From positions 1 through 45,006 of the forward strand of contig JAODBK010000045.1 in assembly GCA_025463925.1 (NCBI GenBank): a stretch of DNA of 45,006 nt, in the 5' to 3' direction. This DNA comes from Acidimicrobiales bacterium. GTDB lineage: Bacteria > Actinomycetota > Acidimicrobiia > Acidimicrobiales > AC-14. A program made the position numbers and the translations under genes. The notes under the pieces are model-generated. The model searched no databases, had not been told where the DNA came from, and worked only from the letters and a program-made list of their open reading frames with translations. Shown here one piece after another: positions 31,706-39,072 of the stretch (its first letter is position 1; every line of letters begins with the position of its first letter).

Positions 31706-33001
31706 TCAGGCACCAGCAGTGCGCAGGTGCGCAGCGCGCGCTGGCGCCGGACGCTGCGGCCGTGCCGCGCGCGTGTCGCCGGTCGGGCTGGCGAGCTGAC
31801 GCTCGAGCGCGGTGAAGGCGTCGACGATCGCTTTCGCCTCGTAGGCGCGGTTGCGCCGTGCGACCGTGATCGGATGCACGACGCCCGCAGCCTCGAGCCG
31901 GCGCATCGCCTCGTTCGTCGCTTGGAAGCTCCGACCAATGAGCTCCGCTGCAGTCCCAACGGAGACGATCGGGGCACCGGGCAGCGCGCCGAGCAGGAGC
32001 TCGACAGCGGACTTCGCGCGAACGCGGCCGAGCGCGACGTGCCACTTCCTCTCGATGTCTGCCACTCTCGCCTCGAACGCGGTTGCATCGTCAACCGCTC
32101 GCCGGCAGGCGGCAGCGAACCGTGCGACCCATTCGTTCAGACCCTCGTGCGCGGCACTCGAGTCCGAGCGCCCGCGGTAGCGCGTTGCCGTAAGTCCTTC
32201 GATGTAGGACCTCGACCAGGTCGCGAGCACGAGCGAGATCGGCGGGAGCATGCGCGGCGCGAGCCCACGGCGCCGGAGGATGACATGTATCAACGCCCGG
32301 CCCGTTCGTCCGTTGCCGTCAACGAACGGATGGATCGTCTCGAACTGGGCGTGCGCGACGGCGGCCTGCACCACTGCCGGAAGCGCATCGTCGTCGACGA
32401 ACGCACAGAGGTCCGCGAGCAAGGTGTCGATGTGTTCGGGAGGGGGCGGCACGAACGCCGCGGAACACGGGTTGAAGCTGCTGCCGCCGATCCAGTTCTG
32501 GTCGTCTCGCACGCGGCCGGCATGATCGTCGAGGCGCGTGCCAGTCAGTAGCCGGCGATGAACCTCGAGAAGACCTTTGACGGTGATCGTTCGAGACGCG
32601 GCGAGACCCTCGACGGCCCAGCTCATCGCCTCGATGTTCCTCAGCACCTCCTCTGCGGTCACATCTCCCGAACCCGCATCCATCTCCCGCGCCGCCTCGG
32701 CCCGAAGCAGCCGACGTCCGCCAATGACGAGGCCCTCAATGTGGGACGACGCCACCGATTCGGCGCGCAGCAGGAGTCGGGCGAGCGCTTCGGTGTCCAC
32801 GAGCGCGGTCGCAGCGGAGTTGAGCCGCCGGATCGCAGCCTCCGCGTCAGCGACATCGGCTGCCACGTCGCCATCGATCCGAAAGCGACGATCGGCGAGG
32901 AGGTCTGGCACGTACGCTTCGTACTCGCATCCCCGTCGATCGCGGCGCGCCCGGCCACTGTCGAGCGACGACTGCCATCGGCGACGGACAACCTTGCTCA
33001 C
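31706..33001 (-). CDS. Fic-domain protein (AMP-transferase type) with C-terminal winged helix
   Basis: A 431-aa Fic protein. The catalytic loop is canonical, HPFVDGNGRTGR with His224, so NMP transfer to a target protein is expected. An N-terminal inhibitory helix of class II carries S85-S-H-I-E89-G (the [ST]xxxE[GN] motif), meaning activity is self-restrained. The N-terminal Fic_N-type region precedes it. Residues about 340-420 form a winged helix (SAVELLLGALPGAPIVSVGTAAELIGRSFQATNEAMRRLE) that may bind the operator. GTG at 33001 is fixed by AGGAGGGG upstream. Three repeats of a TTGTTCAAGG-type site lie in its promoter, suggesting autoregulation. It lies just outside the tRNA-associated island. 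Confidence 0.9.
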   Translation of the reverse strand: MSKVVRRRWQSSLDSGRARRDRRGCEYEAYVPDLLADRRFRIDGDVAADVADAEAAIRRLNSAATALVDTEALARLLLRAESVASSHIEGLVIGGRRLLRAEAAREMDAGSGDVTAEEVLRNIEAMSWAVEGLAASRTITVKGLLEVHRRLLTGTRLDDHAGRVRDDQNWIGGSSFNPCSAAFVPPPPEHIDTLLADLCAFVDDDALPAVVQAAVAHAQFETIHPFVDGNGRTGRALIHVILRRRGLAPRMLPPISLVLATWSRSYIEGLTATRYRGRSDSSAAHEGLNEWVARFAAACRRAVDDATAFEARVADIERKWHVALGRVRAKSAVELLLGALPGAPIVSVGTAAELIGRSFQATNEAMRRLEAAGVVHPITVARRNRAYEAKAIVDAFTALERQLASPTGDTRAARPQRPAPARAAHLRTAGA

Positions 33002-33008
33002 GTCCCCT

Positions 33009-33058
33009 CCTTGTTCAAGGTTGGAGTATAACCTTGAACAAGGTTCTACCTTGTTCAA
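33009..33058 (-). promoter_or_regulatory. promoter and repeated operator of the Fic gene
   Basis: CCTTGTTCAAGGTT (33009-33022) and AACCTTGAACAAGG (33030-33043) form a 14-bp inverted repeat with 7 nt between. CCTTGTTCAA recurs at 33049-33058. On the minus strand TATACT (33031-33026) lies exactly between the main arms. The proximal arm runs into the Shine-Dalgarno sequence, so binding could block both transcription and the ribosome site. Confidence 0.75.
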
Positions 33059-33106
33059 TCTTCCGGCCACCGGCACGGCCCGCCGAATCGACTCGACGGA
33101 GGTTTG

Positions 33107-33148
33107 CGCCCCCGGGAGGAGTCGAACCTCCGACGCACGGTTTAGGAA
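33107..33148 (-). other. 3' fragment of tRNA-Arg(CCU), putative attachment site
   Basis: Read on the minus strand, TTCCTAAACCGTGCGTC, then GGAGGTTCGACTCCTCC (T arm with GTTCGA loop), then CGGGGGC (3' acceptor strand) reproduce the 3' part of a tRNA-Arg with anticodon CCT. The sequence 5' of the anticodon loop does not form the D arm or the 5' acceptor strand. Junction within the anticodon loop is a classic tyrosine-integrase crossover point, so this is best read as an att scar left by an integrative element lying to its right. Confidence 0.75.
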
Positions 33149-33412
33149 TCATTCTCAGTATGTGATGTTGCGCTCACCTGGCGCAAAGAACCACGTCGCG
33201 CGCAGGAGTTCGCACAGTGAGTTCTGTTGCAAACAAGGATTTTCGTTGCCGAGACGGGCAGCTTGATGGGCAGGTTTTGCCTTCGAACGACAACGTGGTG
33301 CAACGGCATGGTGTCGTGACCAACGGTCCCGAAACCGTACGTCGCTGCGACGTCGCGTAGGCGCTAGCGCGCGGCGCGCGCCATTTCGAGTTCCCGGCCG
33401 GCGAAGACGCGA

Positions 33413-33441
33413 AGTTGCCCATCCGAGGCGGACGGGCAACT
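33413..33441 (+). promoter_or_regulatory. hairpin upstream of the AbiEi-like gene
   Basis: AGTTGCCC (33413-33420) pairs with GGGCAACT (33434-33441), and the inner TCCG pairs with CGGA across one A/C mismatch, leaving an AGG loop. It ends about 40 bp before the AbiEi-like start. A short CCTTT follows, not a U tract. It may be an operator, as AbiEi proteins bind inverted repeats upstream of their own genes, or a weak terminator. Confidence 0.45.
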
Positions 33442-33479
33442 CCTTTGCCACATCTATGGATTTCTTCCATGGTCGTGAC

Positions 33480-34022
33480 ATGCCCGGACGCTGGTACACG
33501 AAGATGTTCGAGGTTGCCGCGGGTCAGAACGGCTACATCACGACCGACGACGCTCGGGATGTAGGCGGCTCAGCTCAGGTGCTGGTCGACATGCACCGAC
33601 ACGGCCAAGTCGACCGTGTCGACCGCGGGCTGTATCGGTTTCGGGCTCTGCCGGTGGGTCCTCTGGACGAGCTGATGCAGGCAACGCTGTGGCCGCGTCG
33701 GCTCGGCGTCATCTCTCATGACTCCGCACTCGACTTGTGGGATCTATGCGACGTGAACCCCGCGAGGATTCACGTATCCGTGCCCAAGACCGCTCGCATT
33801 CGACGTACCGCACTTCCGCCGTACGAGGTGCACGTACGAGATCTCGACCCAGCGAACATCACGCGATTCGAAGGCATCGCCGTCGTGACGCCGCTGCGCG
33901 CCATCCTCGATGGAACCGAGCGGCATCTCGACGGCCGACTGATCGACCAAGCGGTCGACGCGGCGCGGCGGCGCGGTCTCGTCATCGGCGAGGAGATCGA
34001 CACCATCGACGAGGCCCGCTGA
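33480..34022 (+). CDS. AbiEi-like type IV antitoxin domain protein
   Basis: A 180-aa protein with the N-terminal winged helix of the AbiEi family: MFEVAAGQNGYITTDDARDVG, then LVDMHRHGQVDRVDRGLYRF. The rest follows the family plan with WPRRLGVISHDSALDLWDL, HVSVPKTARIRRT, RDLDPANITRFEGIAVVTPLRAILDG. Such antitoxins repress their operon and neutralise AbiEii nucleotidyltransferases. No cognate toxin follows on the same strand; the nucleotidyltransferase at 34072-34836 is convergent and has its own partner, so this looks like an orphan. Start at ATG 33480 matches the usual family N-terminus; ATG 33456 is in frame. Confidence 0.8.
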   Translation: MPGRWYTKMFEVAAGQNGYITTDDARDVGGSAQVLVDMHRHGQVDRVDRGLYRFRALPVGPLDELMQATLWPRRLGVISHDSALDLWDLCDVNPARIHVSVPKTARIRRTALPPYEVHVRDLDPANITRFEGIAVVTPLRAILDGTERHLDGRLIDQAVDAARRRGLVIGEEIDTIDEAR

Positions 34023-34071
34023 GCCGCCGGCAAGGATCGACGCACTCCAAAAACGCAACGGCCTTGATCGG

Positions 34072-34836
34072 TCAGTCCAACGCGTCGACGAGCGCGCGCC
34101 CGACCAACCGCAGCTCCTCGGTCGTCACCGCGGCCATCGCATCGTCGCCCGCTCGTAGCCACCCGCGCGTTCTCGCGGCGGCGGTGACGAGGACTCGCTC
34201 GGCCGCGTCGCGGACGAGGTAGCGAAGGGTGCCGGATGCCGCAGCGAACGCTCCGCGAACCGAACCGTCGACGTCGAGGTCGACGAGGATCCGGTAGATG
34301 TCCCACGCGTCGCCAGCGCGCTTGTGCTGACCGCTGGTGTTGCTCCGATCTTCGATCGCATGCAGCTTCATCGCGATCAGCGCGGCAGGTGTTGAGAACG
34401 GTGCTGTCGCGCTCACGTCGAGATCGGCGCCCGCAACAACGGTGATCGGCGTCGCGGTTTCAAGCGCCCACACGTGCGACGCGACGAACAGCGCGTCCTT
34501 GGTCGGGATGCCCTCGAGATCGGGCTCGTCGAGTGGACCGACGCCGAGAATCTCGACCTTCGTACCAGCGACAAAGACTCGATGGTCGGCGCTCGGGTCG
34601 CGGACAGCGTCGGGCAGTGCAAGCAGCGCTTCGACTGCATCCGGCGGCATCGTCTCGTCGACGACGGTGTCGACGTCCGCGGTCGCGCGATGCGCCTGGC
34701 CGAGTCGCGCCGCAACTGCGACGCCACCGACAACTGCGTACCTAACGACGCCAGCGTCGGCGAGCGCTGCGACTGCGCGCACGAGGGGCACCATGGCGTC
34801 GCCCGGCAGGACGACGAGGTCACTTCCAGACGGCAT
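34072..34836 (-). CDS. AbiEii-like nucleotidyltransferase toxin candidate
   Basis: A 254-aa protein with a DNA polymerase beta-type nucleotidyltransferase core: VRYAVVGGVAVAARLGQ, then RATADVDTVVD, giving the GG and D-x-D metal motifs of AbiEii/MNT-like enzymes. Later blocks (KDALFVASHVWALE, PAALIAMKLHAIEDR, KRAGDAWDIYRIL) match the typical K-x-A-R-D-x-x-D/Y region of the AbiEii family. It overlaps its upstream neighbour by 17 nt and is translated after it, the usual antitoxin-then-toxin order. AbiEii toxins add nucleotides to tRNA or other targets; the target here is unknown. Confidence 0.78.
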   Translation of the reverse strand: MPSGSDLVVLPGDAMVPLVRAVAALADAGVVRYAVVGGVAVAARLGQAHRATADVDTVVDETMPPDAVEALLALPDAVRDPSADHRVFVAGTKVEILGVGPLDEPDLEGIPTKDALFVASHVWALETATPITVVAGADLDVSATAPFSTPAALIAMKLHAIEDRSNTSGQHKRAGDAWDIYRILVDLDVDGSVRGAFAAASGTLRYLVRDAAERVLVTAAARTRGWLRAGDDAMAAVTTEELRLVGRALVDALD

Positions 34837-35836
34837 CGTCGATGCTCCAGTCGCTGAGGATCTCGCGACCCCGTGCGCGGTCTTGGGCGAGATCGAGGGC
34901 AACCGCGAGCACCGGCGCGGCCAACCATCCGTCGAGCACCGGGGCGTCGTCGTCGGCAGGTCCGGCGACCACCTCGGAGACCGGTGCCACCGCGATCGCA
35001 GCTGCTCCGGTTCCGGGCTCAGCTCTGCCGTGGCGACGCACCGCAACGGACACCTCAACGGGACCGGCCACGTAGAGCTCAATCGGGCCTCCCGCAGTGC
35101 TGACAACTGGAGCTCCGTACGCCGCGGCGGCCGCTGTGCCCGTCCGTCGCCACCGCGGCGCTCGGGGATCCGGACTGGTGTGGTTCGCCGGATCAGGTGC
35201 GGAGATGAGCCACGTCCGTTCGACGGGCCACGCATCGGCCAGTTCCCAGAACAGCTCAGGGAACACGCCGGCGCCGTCGTCGTCGACGAGACCGGCATCG
35301 GCGAGACGCCGCACCGATGTCGAGATCGTCGATGGCGCGAGCCGGAGCTGTGGCGCGCTGCGCGTCGGAGACAAGCTCTCTCCGGGGTGCTCGCACAGCC
35401 AGTACGCGATCGTGATGCCGCTGCGTCCGGCGATCGGGGGATCGGTGTGCGCCGTTGTCCCGGCGTTGATCCCCTCGACCTCCAGATCGACGCGCACGCC
35501 AGGACCGCGCAAATGAAGCTGGCCCCGCCGGTCGAGCCACGACCATCCGGCATCGCTGAGCACCGCCTTCGCCTCGGCGGTCACGCGATCAGCAACGAGG
35601 AGATTCACGCCACCCGCCCGCGCCTGCTGTCGTTCAACCAACTCACGGGCTCGCTGTCCGGTGCAGTACGACACCGCCACGACCGTGATGCTGAGCGGCC
35701 GTCCGTCGACGCGAGCCTTCACGTGATCGTGATCAGTCGCCTCGTCGACCTCGATATCCGCAGCTTGAAGGGCAGCAACCGCCGCATCGACGGCTTGAGC
35801 CTCGAGGGCTTCGGGTGTGGCTCGCGTCCTGGTCAT
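34820..35836 (-). CDS. winged-helix protein, likely antitoxin/regulator partner of the nucleotidyltransferase
   Basis: A 338-aa protein. The first 130 residues resemble a nuclease-fold or effector region without clear catalytic residues (HDHVKARVDGRPLSITVVAV). A winged helix sits at about residues 145-190 (AYWLCEHPGESLSPTRSAPQLRLAPSTISTSVRRLADAGLV). The C-terminal third contains strands such as GPIELYVAGPVEVSVAVRR. It precedes and overlaps the AbiEii-like gene, and a 32-bp near-palindrome covers its promoter and start codon, so an autorepressing antitoxin of AbiEi-like role is the best guess. The ATG at 35836 lies 10 nt past the -10 box, indicating an almost leaderless mRNA. Confidence 0.65.
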   Translation of the reverse strand: MTRTRATPEALEAQAVDAAVAALQAADIEVDEATDHDHVKARVDGRPLSITVVAVSYCTGQRARELVERQQARAGGVNLLVADRVTAEAKAVLSDAGWSWLDRRGQLHLRGPGVRVDLEVEGINAGTTAHTDPPIAGRSGITIAYWLCEHPGESLSPTRSAPQLRLAPSTISTSVRRLADAGLVDDDGAGVFPELFWELADAWPVERTWLISAPDPANHTSPDPRAPRWRRTGTAAAAAYGAPVVSTAGGPIELYVAGPVEVSVAVRRHGRAEPGTGAAAIAVAPVSEVVAGPADDDAPVLDGWLAAPVLAVALDLAQDRARGREILSDWSIDDAVWK

Positions 35837-35866
35837 TCGGTGTTCGAGTATACCCGAATATCGAAT
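35835..35866 (-). promoter_or_regulatory. near-palindromic operator and promoter of the nucleotidyltransferase pair
   Basis: A 32-bp imperfect palindrome (26 of 32 positions symmetric) centred on GTATAC, with outer ATTCG/CGAAT and inner TTCG/CGAA arms. On the minus strand it contains the -10 box TATACT, and its end overlaps the start codon at 35836. A protein bound here would block transcription; the winged-helix gene product is the obvious candidate. Confidence 0.6.
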
Positions 35867-35958
35867 CAGGTGGTCGTGGGCCTGGTATCCGGTACGGGTT
35901 CAGTGCAGCACCGAAATGCAGGGGCGGCGTAGAGCCGCGGCTGGGACCCTGGACGGGT

Positions 35959-36558
35959 ATGACGAGGTTCTTCACAGCCGATCTCCATCTCGGCCATCGC
36001 AACATCATCGACTACAGCGGTCGGCCCTTCCGCGATGTCGACGAGATGAACGTTGCCCTCATCGAGCGCTGGAATGAGACGGTCGACGACGCAGACGAGG
36101 TCATCGTGCTCGGCGATTTCGCCATGGGCCGAATCGACGAAACGCTGCCGCTCGTCGGCGTGCTGCACGGTCGCAAGGTGCTTCTGACGGGAAATCACGA
36201 TCGCTGCTGGTTCGGTCACCGCAAGGGCGTCGAAACGAGCACCGCTCGTTACCTCGACGCCGGGTTCGATGAGATCTGGCAAGACAGGGTCGAGCTCGAT
36301 CTGGCTGGCAGGCGCGTGACCGCTTGCCACTTCCCGTACCGGGGCGACAGCCACGACCACGATCGGTATGTCGCTCATCGCCCCGTGGACAAAGGCGCGT
36401 GGCTGCTCCACGGCCACGTGCACGAACGCTGGCAGGTGCGCGATCGGATGATCAACGTCGGTGTCGACGTGTGGGCCTACCGGCCTGTGTCCGAGCGCGA
36501 TCTCAGCGATCTCGTAACTGCGCGCGCTGGTCATCCCTGTGCTCCGGTTGAGCGATGA
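35959..36558 (+). CDS. calcineurin-like metallophosphoesterase
   Basis: A 199-aa single-domain phosphoesterase. The dimetal motifs are complete and in order: TADLHLGHRNII (DxH), VLGDFAMG (GDxx), LLTGNHD (GNHD), ACHFPYRG and LLHGHVHERW (GHxH). Length and the start FFTADLHLGH match the small phage/plasmid-associated subgroup, whose substrates are mostly unknown (phosphodiesters, possibly RNA or cyclic nucleotides). ATG at 35959 gives the canonical N-terminus. It lies inside the island between the nucleotidyltransferase pair and the SMC operon, 110 bp before the latter. Whether it functions with either is not shown. Confidence 0.88.
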   Translation: MTRFFTADLHLGHRNIIDYSGRPFRDVDEMNVALIERWNETVDDADEVIVLGDFAMGRIDETLPLVGVLHGRKVLLTGNHDRCWFGHRKGVETSTARYLDAGFDEIWQDRVELDLAGRRVTACHFPYRGDSHDHDRYVAHRPVDKGAWLLHGHVHERWQVRDRMINVGVDVWAYRPVSERDLSDLVTARAGHPCAPVER

Positions 36559-36668
36559 ACTCGCTCGCTGACCCGGCACGCGCGCTAGATCGCTGAACAC
36601 GGGAGCCACCGCTTGGTGACGCACCCGGAGTTAGCAAGTCCCTCGGGACACCGTCACACCCCCTGCGT

Positions 36669-37955
36669 ATGGTCATGGCAGTGCAGGATGACCAGCTCGA
36701 CTTCGTCGGGAAGCGACAGCGGAGGAGCGGAGCCGCTCGTCGCCTCGGCGCCATGGCCGCTCCTGTCGCGTCCCACGGCGGGGCCGTCGTCGACGACCCG
36801 TCGTTGTTGCGGTATGCCGGCGCGGTCATCGGTGCGTTCGGCCAGGGCGACATCGACCAAGGGCTCACCCGCGCGCAGATCATCGAGCGCGCGCTGCGCA
36901 TCGCCGACCTCGACCGAGTGGAGCTCGACGGTCGCATCGACACCTTCGTCGAGCTCGCGATGCTCCTGCCCTACCGGGACAAAGCGCACCAACAGCGCTA
37001 CGTCGTCAGCACCGACGCCGTGGCCGGCAGCCTGTTCTTCCGCAAGGGACTGACCGACGGCGGCATCGAGGAGCTGTTGCAGCTGCTCGGTGCCACAGCT
37101 GACGCCATCGAAGACGGGCGGCACGATGCGGGCAAGGTCGCTGACGCCCTCGTCGAACAGCGCGGCTACGTCGAGTTGTGGACCGCTGCCGTCAACCGTC
37201 TCACCGACACCGCCACGCTCTCCGAACTGGTTGCCGAGCGCGCGCAGCACGACGGCGACCGGATGCTCGCGCACGTGGAGCGCGTGGTCGACGTCGTCAC
37301 GAAGCACCACCCGAACCTGCGCATCGCAGCGACGGCGCTGCTCACCGCGGCGCAGTCATACCTGCTCGCGACCCAGCGGCTACTCGAGCGCATTGTCGAC
37401 GAGGGCGCGTCGACCCGAGACTTCTCGCTGCTCGATCCGGCTGACTACGCACGACTGGCGACAACCGGAACGGTCGAAGCGCTCGCCGCAGTCTTCGAAA
37501 GCGTCGTGTGGGATCCACCTCGACCGCAGGTGTCGCCCGCCGATGTGGTGGCCGCTCTGCGCGCGTACCGCCCCAACCGCCGCCAACCACGGCGACCGCC
37601 GGTCGACTCGTTCGCACGGGAGCCGACTGCCGACCCGCTCGAGGGCCTCGACGAGCGTCTCGACCTCATCAGGCGGCAGCGCCGGCACGCCGCCGAGCTG
37701 TTGCTGCAGGGCGAAGCCTCGATTGAGCTGTCAGCGCACCTCCGGGCGACGCCGTGGCCGGCCGCGCTCAGGGTGGTCGTCGAGCTCGCCAGTCTCGACG
37801 TCGACGAGCACGCGGCCTACCGGCTGCATCTGGCCGACAGCCTCATCATCGACACCGATGCGCACACCACCTGGACGTCCGACGCGCGCCTCACGGTGGA
37901 GAGGCCCCCCATCACCCAGCCAGCCGCGGACGCCGAGGAACGCGCGCCCCGATGA
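36669..37955 (+). CDS. kleisin-like subunit of a Wadjet/MksF-like system (JetA-like)
   Basis: A 428-aa, mostly helical protein, first gene of the five-gene SMC operon. The N-terminal part (about residues 40-120) looks like a winged helix (QGLTRAQIIERALRIADL ... RYVVSTDAVAGSLFF). Long amphipathic helices follow (about 125-260), then a Pro/Arg-rich linker (QVSPADVVAALRAYRPNRRQP) and a C-terminal helical/winged-helix region. This is the plan of MukF/JetA kleisins. By position and length it corresponds to JetA, but I cannot see close similarity to the standard family. Start is ATG 36669 or 36675. Its stop overlaps the next start (ATGA). Confidence 0.6.
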   Translation: MVMAVQDDQLDFVGKRQRRSGAARRLGAMAAPVASHGGAVVDDPSLLRYAGAVIGAFGQGDIDQGLTRAQIIERALRIADLDRVELDGRIDTFVELAMLLPYRDKAHQQRYVVSTDAVAGSLFFRKGLTDGGIEELLQLLGATADAIEDGRHDAGKVADALVEQRGYVELWTAAVNRLTDTATLSELVAERAQHDGDRMLAHVERVVDVVTKHHPNLRIAATALLTAAQSYLLATQRLLERIVDEGASTRDFSLLDPADYARLATTGTVEALAAVFESVVWDPPRPQVSPADVVAALRAYRPNRRQPRRPPVDSFAREPTADPLEGLDERLDLIRRQRRHAAELLLQGEASIELSAHLRATPWPAALRVVVELASLDVDEHAAYRLHLADSLIIDTDAHTTWTSDARLTVERPPITQPAADAEERAPR

Positions 37956-38452
37956 GTGCGATCGACCTCGCCCGCTTGCGCGCGATCGCGGCTACCGCGG
38001 TCGCCGATCCGGCGTCCCTCGAGCGACCCGCAGCCAACGTCGGGCGCGCCCTCCAGCGCGCCGGCCACGAGGTCGTGCTCGCCCGCCACCCCGAAGCTCC
38101 CTCCGCGACCGATCTCGAACTGGTGCCGACCACACTTTCCGATTCGGCGCTCGTCGCGCTCGGGCTCTGCGTCGGCCTGGCCTGGGATGACCGCGATGCC
38201 CATCCGTACCCGGGCCGCACGTTCACGATCGATGACGTAGCGGCAGCTGCGCGCGCCATGCGCATCAACGTCGCCGCCAGCCGTCACATCATCGGTGCGC
38301 TCCGCCACATCTTTACGCAGGCCCGACTCGTCGACATCGACGAGAACGTCCTCCGACTCGGCCCCGTCATCGCTGGGTGGTCCGACGCTGATCTCGAAGC
38401 GTTCCGGCGCAACCTTGATGCGCTTCCCGAATCGGCTCAGGAGCCGGCGTGA
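37952..38452 (+). CDS. small winged-helix (KITE-like) subunit of the SMC operon, first of two
   Basis: A 166-aa protein coupled by 4-nt overlaps on both sides. It has an N-terminal helical part (LARLRAIAATAVADPASL) and a winged-helix-like segment near the C-terminus (FTIDDVAAAARAMRINVAASRHIIGALRHIF followed by the wing ARLVDIDENVLRLGP). Small double-winged-helix proteins (MukE, JetB, ScpB; the KITE group) bind the kleisin in SMC complexes, and its place between kleisin-like and SMC genes suggests that role. Similarity to any named family is too weak to assert, and a different function is possible. Confidence 0.5.
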   Translation: MSAIDLARLRAIAATAVADPASLERPAANVGRALQRAGHEVVLARHPEAPSATDLELVPTTLSDSALVALGLCVGLAWDDRDAHPYPGRTFTIDDVAAAARAMRINVAASRHIIGALRHIFTQARLVDIDENVLRLGPVIAGWSDADLEAFRRNLDALPESAQEPA

Positions 38453-39072
38453 CTACCTCCCTCGCCACCCTGTCCTCGCGTGACCGCGACGCAGTCCTGA
38501 ACGCCGCCGTCGCCGTGGAGGAGTCGGTGGAACCCGTTCCCCAAGCGCAGCTCGCCGCACTTGCCGACCCGGCTCTTCGCGAGCTCGTCGGGCAGTCACT
38601 GCTCGGAGCCGGGCGCGCGCTCATCCGCGTCGGTGAGGACGCGTGGATCTCCGGCTACGACGACACCGTCGCCGACCGGCTCGCGCACGAGGGGACTGGA
38701 GTCCTGGCGCCGATTGACGCCGCCGTTCTGACGCTCGTCCTGCTTCACGCCGTCGCCATTCCCGCGGCCCGCGGCACCACCGACACGACGGACTGGTCGA
38801 GCGACGACCTCCCCGCGCCTGACGTCGCTGCGCTTACCGCAAACCGCGATCGGCGCCTCAACGAACGCGCCGTCCGTGCCTCGCTGCGCCGCCTTCGCGA
38901 CGCCGGCGTCTTGCGGACCGGGCTTCGGTCCAAGCTCCTACCGGGCCCGCAGTTCCGCCGACTCACCGAGGATCGCCGCCGCATGATCTGGGAGAACATG
39001 GTCGTAGCCACCGCACCCGGCTCGAACCTTGCCCGAGCTATCCACCGTCGCCGAGGAGCAGCACCCACATGA
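38449..39072 (+). CDS. small winged-helix (KITE-like, JetB/MukE-like) subunit, second of two
   Basis: A 207-aa protein starting at a GTG that overlaps the previous stop. The central part (PIDAAVLTLVLLHAVAIPAARG) and the C-terminal winged helix (LNERAVRASLRRLRDAGVLRTG, then LLPGPQFRRLTEDRRRMIWENMV) resemble the MukE/JetB layout, where a second winged helix ends in a helix that contacts the kleisin. It is the better JetB candidate of the two small genes. Its stop overlaps the SMC start (ATGA). Standard Wadjet operons have only one gene in this position. Confidence 0.55.
   Translation: MTTSLATLSSRDRDAVLNAAVAVEESVEPVPQAQLAALADPALRELVGQSLLGAGRALIRVGEDAWISGYDDTVADRLAHEGTGVLAPIDAAVLTLVLLHAVAIPAARGTTDTTDWSSDDLPAPDVAALTANRDRRLNERAVRASLRRLRDAGVLRTGLRSKLLPGPQFRRLTEDRRRMIWENMVVATAPGSNLARAIHRRRGAAPT

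Noticed and set aside
33100-33200. A complete tRNA gene
   Set aside because: Only the 3' half folds; no D arm or 5' acceptor strand can be formed from the sequence upstream of the anticodon loop.
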